Shown here: in pieces, positions 36,068 through 44,726 of the stretch
Layout of the letters: the number at the start of each line of letters is the position of its first letter
Position numbering within the stretch: the first letter of the stretch is position 1
Source: Paenibacillus timonensis
GTDB lineage: Bacteria; Bacillota; Bacilli; Paenibacillales; Paenibacillaceae
DNA: 64,000 nt
Assembly (NCBI RefSeq): GCF_009725205.1
Contig: NZ_WNZY01000013.1
Location: 1-64,000 of the forward strand
Direction: 5' to 3'
The notes under the pieces: model-generated
Databases searched by the model: none
What the model was told of the DNA's origin: nothing
What the model saw: the letters and a program-made list of their open reading frames with translations, nothing else
Program-made: the position numbers and the translations under genes

Positions 36068-38145
36068 ACGCGGTAATCCACCCCTTTATATACGCTCGGC
36101 GCATAAGACATAGGCAGACTGAAATCCGCCTCGACCCCCTCCGCGCTCGTTGGCTGAATCAAAGGTTCGGCTTTCAGCGACAATAGCCGGTACCCCGCCC
36201 CCTCCAACGCCAGGCTTACCTCCGCTTGACGAGATTCAAGAAAAGCGCCTGTCGCTTCCTTTTCACTATAAATTTTGAGCAGCACCTTCTTGTCGGCGAC
36301 CTGCACATCCACCATGATCTGGCCTAGCGCTTTCATCTGTAAATCGAACCACAGCCGGCAATTGTCCGGATCCAGCTCGCCTTTGCGCCCGCGCCGCGAC
36401 TCGATGTGTACCGCGGCGGTTTGTCGACCGTCCGGTCCGACAAAGGGCAGGAACATCGTGACCTGTGCAAACGGCGCGGTCCGGTCCGTATTCAGCAGCA
36501 GTTGCTGTCCGGTCAACTGCTGGACGAGCTGGCGTGCCGCCTCCTGAAGCGGCGCGGGCAGATCGTCTGAGGCCATCACCTGCAGGAGAAGGCCTTTCAG
36601 CGTCTCGTGCGCGGCCGTGCCCGTTGCCGATGTGCCAACGCTGCCGCCGTTGTTGCGGGCCGCTGCGGCTACGGCTTCATCGGCGATGCCTGACGGCTGC
36701 GCTGGGGATTGGCCCGCGCGCGCTTCCGCCGGCGCGGCCGGGTCTTTTCCGGGCGGGGTCAGCCCCTCGCCCGGGGTTGCGCCGCCCGCCGCTGCCGCTT
36801 GGCGCAGCGGCGATGGCGCCGCCTCCGGCGCGGCCGCAGGCCCGCTGCCGGCAGCCTGGCCGCCGGGCGCCTCCGCGCCCCCGGCGGCGGCCCGCGCCGA
36901 AGCGCCTGCCGCAGGCGGCGCTTCCTGCGCCGCTCCCGCGACCGGCGTGCCCGCCGGCGCGGTCGCGCGCAGCGCCTGCTGCTCGTGCTCCGCACCGAGC
37001 AGCTTCAGCACGCGCCCCACCCACGGCTCCGCCGCGGGGGTGGGGTGCGTGCCCGCTGGCGAAGGCCCTGCGGGCCCTTCGCCTTGCGGCGGTATCGCCG
37101 CCGAGGCCGGGCCTCCGGCGGCAGCGCCAGCGCCTCCCGTCACGCTTGCAGCGACGGGAGCCCCCCCGACCGGGCCGCTAGACCCCCGGCCCGGTACCGA
37201 CCCGCCGTCCATGCCCTCCTGGAGCATGGACGCCTGCAGCTCCGCCAGCACGGCCTGTAGCTTCGCGACCAGCGCCCCGCCAGTTCCACCGGCGGCTTGC
37301 CCTTGCAGGCCCGGCTGAACCGTCTGCGGCCCGCTCACGGCGTCCGCAAAAGCCCCCTGCCGGGCTAACTGGACCAACCCGGCCGCTTGGTTCGGCTGAG
37401 CCCCTCCGCCGGGGGGAGTTGCCCCGGCTTGAACCGCAGCCCCTTCGGCCGTTGGGGGATTCGCCCCTGACGCTTGCGAAGTCGTACCGGCCAACGGGAA
37501 TGTCGACGTTGTCTGCCCCGAAGAAGCCGTCGTCGCTTCCTGCCCCGCTTGGCGTAAGAATCCAGCCATTTGCTCCTCAAGGGAGGAAAGCAAGACGTGC
37601 AGCGGCGGCCCAAAAACCGCTTGATGCAGCCCGGCTACCGACTCACCCGTTAACGGCAATCCCCGGCCGAGAGCAATCCCTGCCGCTTGAATCCATTCTG
37701 ACAAAGGCACCCCGGCCGGCTTCTGCCCATTCACTTGCAGCAGGAGCGATAAATTGTCTTTCGTTAACGGAATCCCGCTTTTTTGCATGAGCTGCAGTAA
37801 ATCCCGGTTCGTTGCGGTATTCTCGAGTCCCAGTGATTCGAGCGCTTTAGCCAAGGAAGCGGCCGACAATACGGCCCCAGGCGCCGACTGTACCGGCTTC
37901 AACACCGCTAGTCCGTCCTTGGAATCCGGCTGTACTTGCAAGAGCGTCGTTTCCCCTGGACGCAACGGCGTTTCCAATGCAGCGTGGAGTTTGACGCCTT
38001 GCACTTGGATGACGGCTTCTTGCCCATCTTCGGAGACGGACAATACCGTACCGCGGACCACCTGCCCCGTCTTGAGTTCCAGCGACTTGGGTTCTCCGGA
38101 ACGAACGTCCCCCATCATGCTGCGCAGCAGCGGTCCGATATTCAT
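36064..38145 (-). CDS. ylqG: YlqG-type FliK-like protein with long Ala/Gly/Pro-rich centre
   Basis: A 693-aa protein upstream of ylqH. Residues 1-95 form an N-terminal domain (LKTGQVVRGTVLSVSEDGQEAVIQVQG). About residues 195-510 are extremely Ala/Gly/Pro/Gln-rich, coded by very GC-rich DNA. The C-terminal 180 residues (VTMFLPFVGPDGRQTAAVHI; MKALGQIMVDVQVADKKVLLKI) look like a hook-length-control FLG_HOOK domain. ATG 38145 follows GGGGGAG. Pairing with ylqH resembles the FliK-FlhB pairing. Function unknown. Confidence 0.82.
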   Translation of the reverse strand: MNIGPLLRSMMGDVRSGEPKSLELKTGQVVRGTVLSVSEDGQEAVIQVQGVKLHAALETPLRPGETTLLQVQPDSKDGLAVLKPVQSAPGAVLSAASLAKALESLGLENTATNRDLLQLMQKSGIPLTKDNLSLLLQVNGQKPAGVPLSEWIQAAGIALGRGLPLTGESVAGLHQAVFGPPLHVLLSSLEEQMAGFLRQAGQEATTASSGQTTSTFPLAGTTSQASGANPPTAEGAAVQAGATPPGGGAQPNQAAGLVQLARQGAFADAVSGPQTVQPGLQGQAAGGTGGALVAKLQAVLAELQASMLQEGMDGGSVPGRGSSGPVGGAPVAASVTGGAGAAAGGPASAAIPPQGEGPAGPSPAGTHPTPAAEPWVGRVLKLLGAEHEQQALRATAPAGTPVAGAAQEAPPAAGASARAAAGGAEAPGGQAAGSGPAAAPEAAPSPLRQAAAAGGATPGEGLTPPGKDPAAPAEARAGQSPAQPSGIADEAVAAAARNNGGSVGTSATGTAAHETLKGLLLQVMASDDLPAPLQEAARQLVQQLTGQQLLLNTDRTAPFAQVTMFLPFVGPDGRQTAAVHIESRRGRKGELDPDNCRLWFDLQMKALGQIMVDVQVADKKVLLKIYSEKEATGAFLESRQAEVSLALEGAGYRLLSLKAEPLIQPTSAEGVEADFSLPMSYAPSVYKGVDYRV

Positions 38146-38175
38146 AAGCTCCCCCCTCACTTCGTTTACGATATG

Positions 38176-38202
38176 GAAAACCCGCCTCTAACGAGAGCGG
38201 GT
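38176..38202 (-). terminator. Terminator between rnhB and ylqG
   Basis: ACCCGC.CTC and GAG.GCGGGT form a hairpin followed by TTTT on the minus strand, 12 bp after rnhB. The T-run is short, so it may attenuate rather than block. Confidence 0.6.
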
Positions 38203-38214
38203 AAGAAATGCCGG

Positions 38215-38835
38215 TTAAAACAATGTTTGTTCCTCAACGAACAAATTGCGCATAAAGCTCTTTCGATGCATCGGCGTCGGCCCCAGCGCTTGAATCTGTT
38301 CGCGATGCAGCTTCGTCGCATAACCTTTATGTACGGCGATTCCGTATTCGGGATAACGCGCATCCCATTCGCCTTGGCATAAACGGTCTCGCGTGACCTT
38401 GGCGATAATGGACGCCGCAGCGATCGATTGGCTGGTGGCGTCTCCCTTGATCACCGAGAGCTGGGGAATTGAAAGATCCACTTTCTCCGCATCGATCAAC
38501 AGGAAGTCCGGCCGTACCTGAAGCTTCTCAACCGCCTGCTTCATCGCCCGCCGGGTCGCCTGCTTAATATTAATTTGGTCGATCGTGGCGGCGTCCACAA
38601 ATCCGATTCCTACCGCAATCGCCTGTTCCATAATGATGTCAAATAGCTTATCGCGTTTCTTCGCGCTGAGTTTCTTCGAATCATCGACATCCTCTAAGAT
38701 GAGGTCCTGCGGCAAAATCACCGCGGCCGCTACCACGTCTCCAAACAAGCAGCCCCTTCCGACCTCGTCAATCCCCGCGATATGCGAATAGCCCGATTGC
38801 CAGTAATCCCGCTCATACTTCAATAAATCGTTCAT
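38215..38835 (-). CDS. rnhB: Ribonuclease HII
   Basis: Removes ribonucleotides from DNA and RNA in RNA-DNA hybrids. At 206 aa it has the catalytic GIDEVGRGCLFGDV (D23, E24), the DS.KL segment VDDSKKLSAKKRDKL (about 49-63) and ASIIAKVTRDRL (about 139-150). RBS GGAGG precedes ATG 38835. It follows rbgA as in B. subtilis. Confidence 0.95.
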   Translation of the reverse strand: MNDLLKYERDYWQSGYSHIAGIDEVGRGCLFGDVVAAAVILPQDLILEDVDDSKKLSAKKRDKLFDIIMEQAIAVGIGFVDAATIDQINIKQATRRAMKQAVEKLQVRPDFLLIDAEKVDLSIPQLSVIKGDATSQSIAAASIIAKVTRDRLCQGEWDARYPEYGIAVHKGYATKLHREQIQALGPTPMHRKSFMRNLFVEEQTLF

Positions 38836-39018
38836 AGAGCCTCCTTATCCTTCGTGAAACTTCCCCCGTTGCTAGCTGTTCTATGATGATCTCATTCCCC
38901 ATCCCGGAAATGAGGGAGTCACGCTTGGAGTGCACCCTTCACTCTATCATCTTCATCTATGAATATGAATCTCCCTTCTATTATCGGCTTCTCTCCCTCG
39001 ATTCTACAGCCTTTCGCC

Positions 39019-39053
39019 AAAAAAACAAGCCGCCGGCAACCGCCGACGGCTTT
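39019..39053 (-). terminator. Terminator after rbgA
   Basis: AAGCCGTCGGCG and GCCGGCGGCTT-type arms around GTT form a GC-rich stem ending in seven T (minus strand), 7 bp after rbgA. It separates rbgA from rnhB; the 180 bp beyond shows no gene. Confidence 0.85.
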
Positions 39054-39059
39054 AATTCA

Positions 39060-39923
39060 CTAATAAGGCGCTTCCAACGAGTATCGGCCAAGCTTACCCG
39101 CCCTCAACTCACGAAGCAGAATGCCTGATGCTTTCTCCAAATCCACGCGTCCGCCGCTCATGAGACAACCACGCTTACGCCCGACCGCCTCCATAACGGC
39201 AACGATTTCGTCTGGATCTTCGGAATCTCGCGGCGCCTGAGCCAGCTCGAATCGCTCCGCAAACGACTCCCAGTAATACCGGACCAAATATTTGACGGCA
39301 AAAAAAGCGATGTCTTCCACGTTAAGAATCTCTTCGCGAATCGCTCCTGTCACAGCAAGCCGATAGCCGACGTTTTGATCCTCAAACTTTGGCCACAAGA
39401 TGCCCGGGGTGTCCAGCAGTTCCATCTCCGAGCCAACCTTAATCCATTGCTGTCCTTTGGTCACGCCGGGACGATCTCCGGTTGCAGCGATTTTGCGTCC
39501 TGCCAAGCCATTAATCAACGTCGATTTGCCAACATTCGGGATGCCAACGATTAGTGCACGTACCGCTCGAGGATTAATTCCTTTGGCGATTTGCTTCTCA
39601 ATCTTCTCTTTCATTAATTCCTTCGCCAGCAGGGGAATTTCCTTCAAGCCTTGCCCGCTTGCTGCGTCCGCCTCAACAGCCAAATAACCTTCCTGCTTAA
39701 AAAAAGCGATCCATTGCCTTGTGACCGAAGGATCCGCCAAATCGGATTTATTCAACACGATCAAACGGGGTTTCCCCTGTAAAATTTCATCGATCATCGG
39801 ATTGCGGCTGGACAAGGGCAGGCGTGCATCAAGCAGTTCAATCACTACGTCAATCAGCTTGAGCTTCTCTTGAATCTGCCGGCGTGCCTTGGTCATATGG
39901 CCGGGAAACCATTGAATTGTCAT
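39060..39923 (-). CDS. rbgA: RbgA (YlqF) 50S ribosome-assembly GTPase
   Basis: Circularly permuted GTPase needed for late 50S maturation. At 287 aa the motif order is G4 (NKSDLAD, about 57-63), G1 (GIPNVGKST, about 127-135) and G3 (DTPG, about 172-175), the permuted YlqF order. The C-terminal RNA-binding region follows. Position after rplS/lepB is typical of Paenibacillaceae. Confidence 0.95.
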   Translation of the reverse strand: MTIQWFPGHMTKARRQIQEKLKLIDVVIELLDARLPLSSRNPMIDEILQGKPRLIVLNKSDLADPSVTRQWIAFFKQEGYLAVEADAASGQGLKEIPLLAKELMKEKIEKQIAKGINPRAVRALIVGIPNVGKSTLINGLAGRKIAATGDRPGVTKGQQWIKVGSEMELLDTPGILWPKFEDQNVGYRLAVTGAIREEILNVEDIAFFAVKYLVRYYWESFAERFELAQAPRDSEDPDEIVAVMEAVGRKRGCLMSGGRVDLEKASGILLRELRAGKLGRYSLEAPY

Positions 39924-39992
39924 TTTCCTTCACCTCATCTATCCCAAGAACGCGCCTTGACCTCACTGTATGCCCATTCGCGCAGAACTCGT

Positions 39993-40661
39993 CTAGTGCC
40001 GAATGAACTGGAGGTCCGAGAGCGGCCAGAACACCAGGTCCGCCCGGCCTACGATATCTCCGTAAGGAACGTAGCCGATCCTCCGGCTGTCCGTACTGTT
40101 CGAACGGTTATCCCCCAGTACGAAGACATACCCCTCCGGAACCGTTCCGTCCGGAACTAGCTCATTCGGAAAATTCGCTTCCGTATTGTACAGCTCATTA
40201 TTATTATGCTTCTCAATTACAGCATCTTTAATGTAAGTTTCATCCACAACCTGACCGTTTACGGTAATCGTATCCCCTTCGACTTGAACCGTATCCCCTG
40301 GAACGCCGATAACACGTTTAATGAAATCGCGTCCCTCGGATGGAACGTGAAAGACGATGACTTCGCCATGTTTGGGGCCGCGGATATCGTAAATGATTTT
40401 GTTCACGATGATACGTTCCCCGGTATGGAAATTCGGCTGCATCGACGGGCCGTCAACGATAAACGGAGCAAAGAAAAGCCAACGAATCAGGAGAACCAGC
40501 ACAACGGCGATCGCTATAGCTTTCAGCCATTCCAGTGCCTCGCTTTTTTCCTTCTTGCCCGCAGGCGGCGCCTGCACCGTTTCCGGCCCGTCAGGTAGTT
40601 GTTCCGCTCGTCCAGAAGACGGCGAAACATCCGGATAGCCCTGTTGTTCTTGCTTCTCCAT
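39993..40661 (-). CDS. lepB: Type I signal peptidase
   Basis: Membrane serine-lysine protease that removes signal peptides. At 222 aa it has a charged cytoplasmic tail (about 1-45), one transmembrane helix (about 46-66), catalytic S73 (GPSMQPNFHTG) and K115 (FIKRVIGVPGD), and the conserved ending box GDNRSNSTDSR. The gene sits between rplS and rbgA, as in Paenibacillus relatives but not B. subtilis. Confidence 0.95.
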   Translation of the reverse strand: MEKQEQQGYPDVSPSSGRAEQLPDGPETVQAPPAGKKEKSEALEWLKAIAIAVVLVLLIRWLFFAPFIVDGPSMQPNFHTGERIIVNKIIYDIRGPKHGEVIVFHVPSEGRDFIKRVIGVPGDTVQVEGDTITVNGQVVDETYIKDAVIEKHNNNELYNTEANFPNELVPDGTVPEGYVFVLGDNRSNSTDSRRIGYVPYGDIVGRADLVFWPLSDLQFIRH

Positions 40662-40700
40662 GGATCGTGACCTCTCCTTATCTCAAAATATGTACTCAAG

Positions 40701-40736
40701 AAAAAAGTAAAGGGGCTTGATTGGATCCAAGCCCCC
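40701..40736 (-). terminator. Terminator after rplS
   Basis: GGGGCTTG and CAAGCCCC form an 8-bp perfect stem with loop GATCCAAT, followed by TTTACTTTTTT on the minus strand, 17 bp after rplS. Confidence 0.88.
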
Positions 40737-40753
40737 TGTTCGTTAACGGAAAA

Positions 40754-41098
40754 TTAACGACGTACTTCTTTAATTCTCGCTGCTTTACCGCGAAGTTCGC
40801 GAAGATAATACAACTTCGCACGACGCACTTTACCACGGCGAGCCACTTCGATTTTATCGAGTTTTGGGGAATGAAGCGGGAAAGTTCTTTCCACGCCTAC
40901 ACCGTTGGAAATTTTACGAACCGTAAAAGTTTCGCTGATTCCGCCGCCACGACGCTTGATCACAACACCTTCAAACAATTGGACACGTTCACGAGATCCC
41001 TCGATAACCTTAACGAACACTTTCAAAGTGTCCCCAGGACGAAAGCTCGGAATATCCTTGCGAAGCTGTTCTTGCGTAATCGCTTGTACGATATTCAT
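40754..41098 (-). CDS. rplS: 50S ribosomal protein L19
   Basis: Ribosomal protein L19, 114 aa, lying at the 30S-50S interface. [45 protein letters not shown] sequence covers the family core, ending with a basic tail. RBS GGAGGG. It has its own promoter at 41200-41228. In B. subtilis it follows trmD directly; here the integrated element splits that neighbourhood. Confidence 0.97.
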   Translation of the reverse strand: MNIVQAITQEQLRKDIPSFRPGDTLKVFVKVIEGSRERVQLFEGVVIKRRGGGISETFTVRKISNGVGVERTFPLHSPKLDKIEVARRGKVRRAKLYYLRELRGKAARIKEVRR

Positions 41099-41199
41099 CT
41101 AGGACTCCCTCCTTCCACTCAGGTGTTCATGCCTCTTCCGGAGAACCCCTTGTTCTCCTTCATCATCCGCAGCGGACCACCGAATTCACAACAAATTGA

Positions 41200-41228
41200 A
41201 TTGTACCATAATACCTTAACCATAGCAA
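41200..41228 (-). promoter_or_regulatory. rplS promoter and leader
   Basis: TTGCTA (41223-41228), 17-bp spacer and TACAAT (41200-41205) on the minus strand start a leader of about 95 nt before rplS. The leader contains the hairpin GGAGAAC-AAGG-GGTTCTCC (about 41136-41155) and could be an L19-type autoregulatory leader; this is inference. Confidence 0.65.
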
Positions 41229-41296
41229 GGAAAATATACTAAGAAACAGGGTTAACCGCGCAACTTCACCTGTTTTTATCCTATCCCGATTTTTCC

Positions 41297-41324
41297 AAAA
41301 AAATGCCTCCAATCCCTTGGAGGC
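41297..41324 (-). terminator. Terminator after the 84-aa gene
   Basis: GCCTCCAA and TTGGAGGC form a perfect 8-bp stem with loop GGGA, followed on the minus strand by A and seven T. Confidence 0.88.
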
Positions 41325-41337
41325 TTAAGTTCTAATC

Positions 41338-41592
41338 TTAAATTAATGCGATCGCCAGCAGCGTAAACAAGCTGAGCGTCAGAATCTCCTCGTTAGCGCC
41401 ATAAGGCCCGTAGCCGTAACCGTAAGGCGGAATAAACGCCGAGGTTTGCGCCCGGCCCTTCGCTGATCTTTTCAAATAAACGTTATCCCGGTCAACCTTC
41501 ACGACCGTGCCTTCATAAACTCCGCCATCACGGGTTAATATGCGAACCTTCTTGTTCATGCAATGCAGGCAATTATAATAGGCCTCTACCAT
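41338..41592 (-). CDS. Conserved small protein with Sm-like start and hydrophobic tail
   Basis: An 84-aa protein of unknown function. KKVRILTRDGGVYEGTVVKVDRDNVYLK (about 14-41, Sm-fold-like beta pattern) is followed by a Gly/Tyr-rich stretch (GYGYGPYG) and a hydrophobic C terminus (LSLFTLLAIALI) that may insert in the membrane. C8 and C11 form a CxxC pair. Start ATG 41592 is preceded by AAGGGGA at short distance; ATG 41559 is possible. A strong terminator follows. Confidence 0.65.
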   Translation of the reverse strand: MVEAYYNCLHCMNKKVRILTRDGGVYEGTVVKVDRDNVYLKRSAKGRAQTSAFIPPYGYGYGPYGANEEILTLSLFTLLAIALI

Positions 41593-41660
41593 TCCCCTTG
41601 TTCCCCTTCCTATGCAAGCTACTGCATAGTATGAGAACGATGGACGAACGGTATGGGCGA

Positions 41661-42428
41661 CTAGCGGTTAAATGAGGCAACCAGCTCGCTTTCTTTCGCG
41701 GTCATCTCGACCCAAGCCGGCCGAAATCCGCTTTTTATCGCATTGCGCACCGATTTCAGATTAGACCAGGCTGCACAGTAGAAAGGAACCTTCCCACGCT
41801 CCAGAATCTCAACGGCCAAGCGGCTTGTCAAGGCTGCGGCAATCCCCTTCCGGCGATAGGAAGGTAAGACGTCAACCCCGATTTGCCACATCGATTCACC
41901 GTCCGCCGAGCATCCAGCCAATCCAATCAGCTTGTTCCCGTCGTAAGCCGCGACCGCCAAGACATCGAGATGTTTTCGCTTTTCGCATAGGGCATTGCTC
42001 CATTCCGCCGTATACAAATCGGCAAAATCGTCAGGTCCCAACAATCGCGTCACGAAGTCACATTCTCCTGCCTTTAACACCTGGATATCCGGAAGGAAGT
42101 ATTCGGCCATAAAGCAAATTCGCCGATTCCTTCGCTGTAGTTCATCGTTGAGCACATGTAAATTTGGAGTCTCAAAGCAATGCTCAATGGGGTACTTGTT
42201 AATATAGGACTCTACGACCTCACGGATCTCCGGATGAACGGAAGCCACAATGTTATTTCCGTAAGAAATCAAATTGCAGTAGAAGGGTAAGGTCAAATAT
42301 TTCCTGGCCTTTGGATGCTCCGTGGATAACACAACCTTGTTTTCCTGTACATAGAAGTCTTCTTTGCGGCAGTTCGCATCGATGGCGGATTGCTGCATGG
42401 CAATATCCAATATCTCTTGATTCGTCAT
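41661..42428 (-). CDS. GNAT-family N-acetyltransferase
   Basis: A 255-aa acetyltransferase. The C-terminal GNAT fold (about 120-245) has the acetyl-CoA loop VLPSYRRKGIAAALTSRLA (about 191-209, R/Q-x-x-G-x-A) and the later beta-strand segment FYCAAWSNLKSVRNAIKSGF. The N-terminal half is unassigned. The substrate is unknown. It lies after the tRNA-Pro terminator and is probably monocistronic. Confidence 0.85.
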   Translation of the reverse strand: MTNQEILDIAMQQSAIDANCRKEDFYVQENKVVLSTEHPKARKYLTLPFYCNLISYGNNIVASVHPEIREVVESYINKYPIEHCFETPNLHVLNDELQRRNRRICFMAEYFLPDIQVLKAGECDFVTRLLGPDDFADLYTAEWSNALCEKRKHLDVLAVAAYDGNKLIGLAGCSADGESMWQIGVDVLPSYRRKGIAAALTSRLAVEILERGKVPFYCAAWSNLKSVRNAIKSGFRPAWVEMTAKESELVASFNR

Positions 42429-42481
42429 AGACAGAAGCCCTCGATTCGTTCTTTGGTTCTTTGATTATACTTGCCGCGCAC

Positions 42482-42526
42482 AAAAAAGAAACAGACAAAT
42501 TTCACGCCCGAATTTGCCTGTTTCTT
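42482..42526 (-). terminator. Terminator of tRNA-Pro
   Basis: AAGAAACAGGCAAATT pairs with AATTTGTCTGTTTCTT (16 bp with one G-U), ending in six T on the minus strand, 15 bp after the tRNA. Confidence 0.88.
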
Positions 42527-42540
42527 CGGTTTGCTCTGGA

Positions 42541-42614
42541 TCGGAGTAGCGGGATTCGAACCCACGGCCTCACCCACCCCAAGGGTGCGCGCTACCTGAC
42601 TGCGCCATACCCCG
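42541..42614 (-). tRNA. tRNA-Pro (anticodon GGG)
   Basis: A 74-nt cloverleaf on the minus strand: acceptor CGGGGTA/TACTCCG (one G-U), D stem GCGC/GCGC, anticodon stem CACCC/GGGTG with loop TTGGGGT (anticodon GGG), T stem GTGGG/CCCGC with loop TTCGAAT, discriminator A. CCA is not encoded. Its first 39 nt lie in the 43-bp attL repeat, so this intact gene is a hybrid of element-derived 5' half and chromosomal 3' half, transcribed from the element promoter at 42694-42723. Confidence 0.95.
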
Positions 42615-42618
42615 ATAT
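42576..42618. repeat. attL, 43-bp direct repeat (5' half of tRNA-Pro)
   Basis: Identical to 58746-58788. It starts at the 3' edge of the anticodon loop and runs through the tRNA 5' end plus four bases upstream. Recombination within the anticodon-loop region is typical of tyrosine recombinases. Confidence 0.95.
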
Positions 42619-42693
42619 GTAATACGCAATAAACCGCGCTCTATCAACGTTTATCCTTACGATGGTCCGGCGCTCGTCGATCACGATATGTAA

Positions 42694-42723
42694 ATTATAC
42701 CGTATAGGCGCGCACACCTGCAA
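42694..42723 (-). promoter_or_regulatory. Element-borne promoter now driving tRNA-Pro
   Basis: On the minus strand TTGCAG (42718-42723), an 18-bp spacer and a perfect TATAAT (42694-42699). It has the same geometry as, and matches at 23 of 30 positions, the chromosomal tRNA promoter at 58802-58831. The leader to the tRNA 5' end is about 70 nt. In the excised circle it would point at attP and the integrase. Confidence 0.75.
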
Positions 42724-43289
42724 GAATTAACCGCGCACCCTTGCGGATTATTACGGAGGTTATATAACATTATTTACCATCGAGTTTGATTTTCTATGCT
42801 GATTGTGCGGGGACCTGTTGGGGCGGAGTCGAGGGGGGTACTTGGGGGTCGCGCTTAATCGTAATTCCTCCGATATACATCCGTATGCAAACAATTATTC
42901 GTCAAATCTAAGTTATGTGAATATCTTCTTGCCAGGAAACCCGCGCCACATCAACGTTTTTTAATTACGCAAAAATTACGCATTATGCATCGCATATACA
43001 TTTACCAGCGGATACCCGCGCAATCCCTTATATGACGCGGATTAACGCAAATAAGCGCTGGTAATTTATTCAGCGCGTGATTGAACGTATTCAATGCGTT
43101 TATACATCGTTTATGCAGCGTGAAATGAGCGCGGAGCGCCGACCCACCCCCCGAGTTTGCAGAGGCGTACACGCCCCGCGCCCGCTGCAGGTTATTTACG
43201 CTAAGTCCGAAAGAATCCGAAATAAAAGCGCATGTAACACGCATGGTTACACGTAATCACAAGCGCAGCTATATCGGACTCTCTACGCC
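42724..43289. other. Left-end non-coding region of the element
   Basis: About 570 bp without a convincing gene. It contains a copy of ATCAACGTTT at 42950-42959 (another at 42643-42652, inverted GAACGTTGAT at 58701-58710), repeats of ATTACGCA-type sequence (about 42963-42985) and the short inverted repeat GGCGTACACGCC (43163-43174). It may hold integrase arm sites or a small RNA. Confidence 0.4.
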
Positions 43290-43754
43290 TTAACTCGCCT
43301 TTGTACCGTCAATCATCGCGTTCATTTCGTCAATCTCTGCGCGGATCTCTTCGTCCGTCTTGCGCCGCGTCTCGACCGTATCGCGCATATCCTCTACGAC
43401 GGTCCGATCGGTGAGCAATCCGTAACGACGCATGAACAGGTCGAGCGCCTTAACGGAAGGGATACCGTTCGCTCCACCGCGGATCGCGCGCATGAGTTGG
43501 ACGTACACTTCCGATCGCATTGCGTCAAGGTTACGCTCGGCCAGGTAGTTCACGTATGCCGCGAAGTGTTCTTGTGACTTCCATTCAAAGTATGTAGACC
43601 TCGCAATGCCGATCTCGTCCGCCAGTTCTTGCGCTGTCTTCTTTTTGCCGTCCTCGCCGAGCAACTCGCCCCACTCGTTACTTACGATAAGCTGCGCGGC
43701 CCTCCGTTGCTGTTCGGTTAATTGCGCCTCAAGCGCTTTGCGTTGTCTGCTCAT
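43290..43754 (-). CDS. Terminase small subunit-like HTH protein (phBC6A51 type)
   Basis: A 154-aa protein with an N-terminal helix-turn-helix (KKTAQELADEIGIARSTYFEWKSQ, about 43-66) preceded by LTEQQRRAAQLIVSNEW. This arrangement is typical of phBC6A51-type HTH proteins and phage small terminases. The C-terminal part is helical. ATG 43754 follows GAGGAAG. It is last in the transcription order of the element, and no large terminase follows. A DNA-recognition role in packaging is inferred; it could be a regulator. Confidence 0.55.
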   Translation of the reverse strand: MSRQRKALEAQLTEQQRRAAQLIVSNEWGELLGEDGKKKTAQELADEIGIARSTYFEWKSQEHFAAYVNYLAERNLDAMRSEVYVQLMRAIRGGANGIPSVKALDLFMRRYGLLTDRTVVEDMRDTVETRRKTDEEIRAEIDEMNAMIDGTKAS

Positions 43755-44325
43755 AATTATCTTCCTCCTCAATTTGTTCAAGCGCTAGATCAATCGCAGC
43801 CTGTAACGCAGCCGGATCGGATAACAGGCGCTCTGCTTCTGTTCGCGCATCCCCGTCATGTTTATCTCGGTGATCATACGCGTCATGGCTGATCCCTTCA
43901 TTCTTCGTCATCCATTCGATGCAGAAGTGAACGCCGCGCATTTCCTCGTTCGTGTTAATCTCGTCGGTTCTTCCCGCGTCAATTAACGTGTTTATGCGCT
44001 TCATGGCCGCAAGAACTCCGTTAGCCCCGAGCGCATGTAACCCGCAGAAGAAGCCGACCGAGTGACGCAAGAGGCGCGCCATTTCCGCGTAACCCGCAAG
44101 CTTATCCGTGTCAATCCGCGTAACTTGGCCGGCCGCCAGAATCGACGCATATCTAACCGCAATCGCCCGGAATGGCTGCAAGCGCTCAACCAACGCAAGC
44201 GACAGCGGAATATCGACGCATTTTCTGCGTTCTGGCGGATCGGCCGGACGCCCTTGTTCAATGCGGATTTGGCGCAACCGCTCCGTTAATTCCGCGATGT
44301 CGATGCGTATTTCATCGTTCGTCAT
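43729..44325 (-). CDS. Unknown phage-type protein, 198 aa
   Basis: No family recognised. The N terminus (TNDEIRIDIAELTERLRQI) is a coiled coil; the rest is helical with a Glu-rich C terminus (ALEQIEEEDN). ATG 44325 has AAGGAGG at 6 bp. It overlaps the TerS-like gene by 26 bp, suggesting a joint role with it. Confidence 0.6.
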   Translation of the reverse strand: MTNDEIRIDIAELTERLRQIRIEQGRPADPPERRKCVDIPLSLALVERLQPFRAIAVRYASILAAGQVTRIDTDKLAGYAEMARLLRHSVGFFCGLHALGANGVLAAMKRINTLIDAGRTDEINTNEEMRGVHFCIEWMTKNEGISHDAYDHRDKHDGDARTEAERLLSDPAALQAAIDLALEQIEEEDNYEQTTQSA

Positions 44326-44396
44326 ATCGTTCCTCCTTATAAGAATAAGCGGAGCCGCAGCGCAATCATTACGCCGGGACTCCGCCTGTCTATCGT

Positions 44397-44726
44397 TTAA
44401 ATCCGGTCAAGTATTACGTAATCCTGGCCCGCGAGATAAGACACGATAACCACCCGGTCACCGGCCTTTAGCGCATCCTTAAACGTAATCTCGACGGCAC
44501 TACCGTTAATCTCCGCCTCACGCTTATGCTCCGTTAGATGCTCGCAAACGATAAGATCGTCCGCGTCCAACTCAAACGGTTGACCGTCCACTCTCGCGCG
44601 AATATTCGGCAACGGCGCAAGGATTGTTGCGAACTCGATATCGACGTCTTTGTTGTAGCCGATTTCGCGGATGACGTGATGTAGGCGGCCGACACCCGTT
44701 ACACCATCAAAATTATTAGTAAGCAT
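44397..44726 (-). CDS. DUF2577/XkdR-like phage baseplate-associated protein
   Basis: A 109-aa protein that starts inside the tape-measure stop. The pattern of beta strands and the ending GDRVVIVSYLAGQDYVILDRI resemble DUF2577 proteins found after tape-measure/hub genes in PBSX-like phages. In PBSX two genes separate the tape measure from this family; here they are missing. Confidence 0.5.
   Translation of the reverse strand: MLTNNFDGVTGVGRLHHVIREIGYNKDVDIEFATILAPLPNIRARVDGQPFELDADDLIVCEHLTEHKREAEINGSAVEITFKDALKAGDRVVIVSYLAGQDYVILDRI

Noticed and set aside
36465-37318. Long open frames of 180-240 aa opposite ylqG
   Set aside because: They arise from the GC-rich, stop-poor centre of ylqG and have no RBS or recognisable sequence.
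43002-43244. 80-aa open frame at the left end of the element
   Set aside because: No RBS and a composition unlike neighbouring genes; probably chance in a control region.
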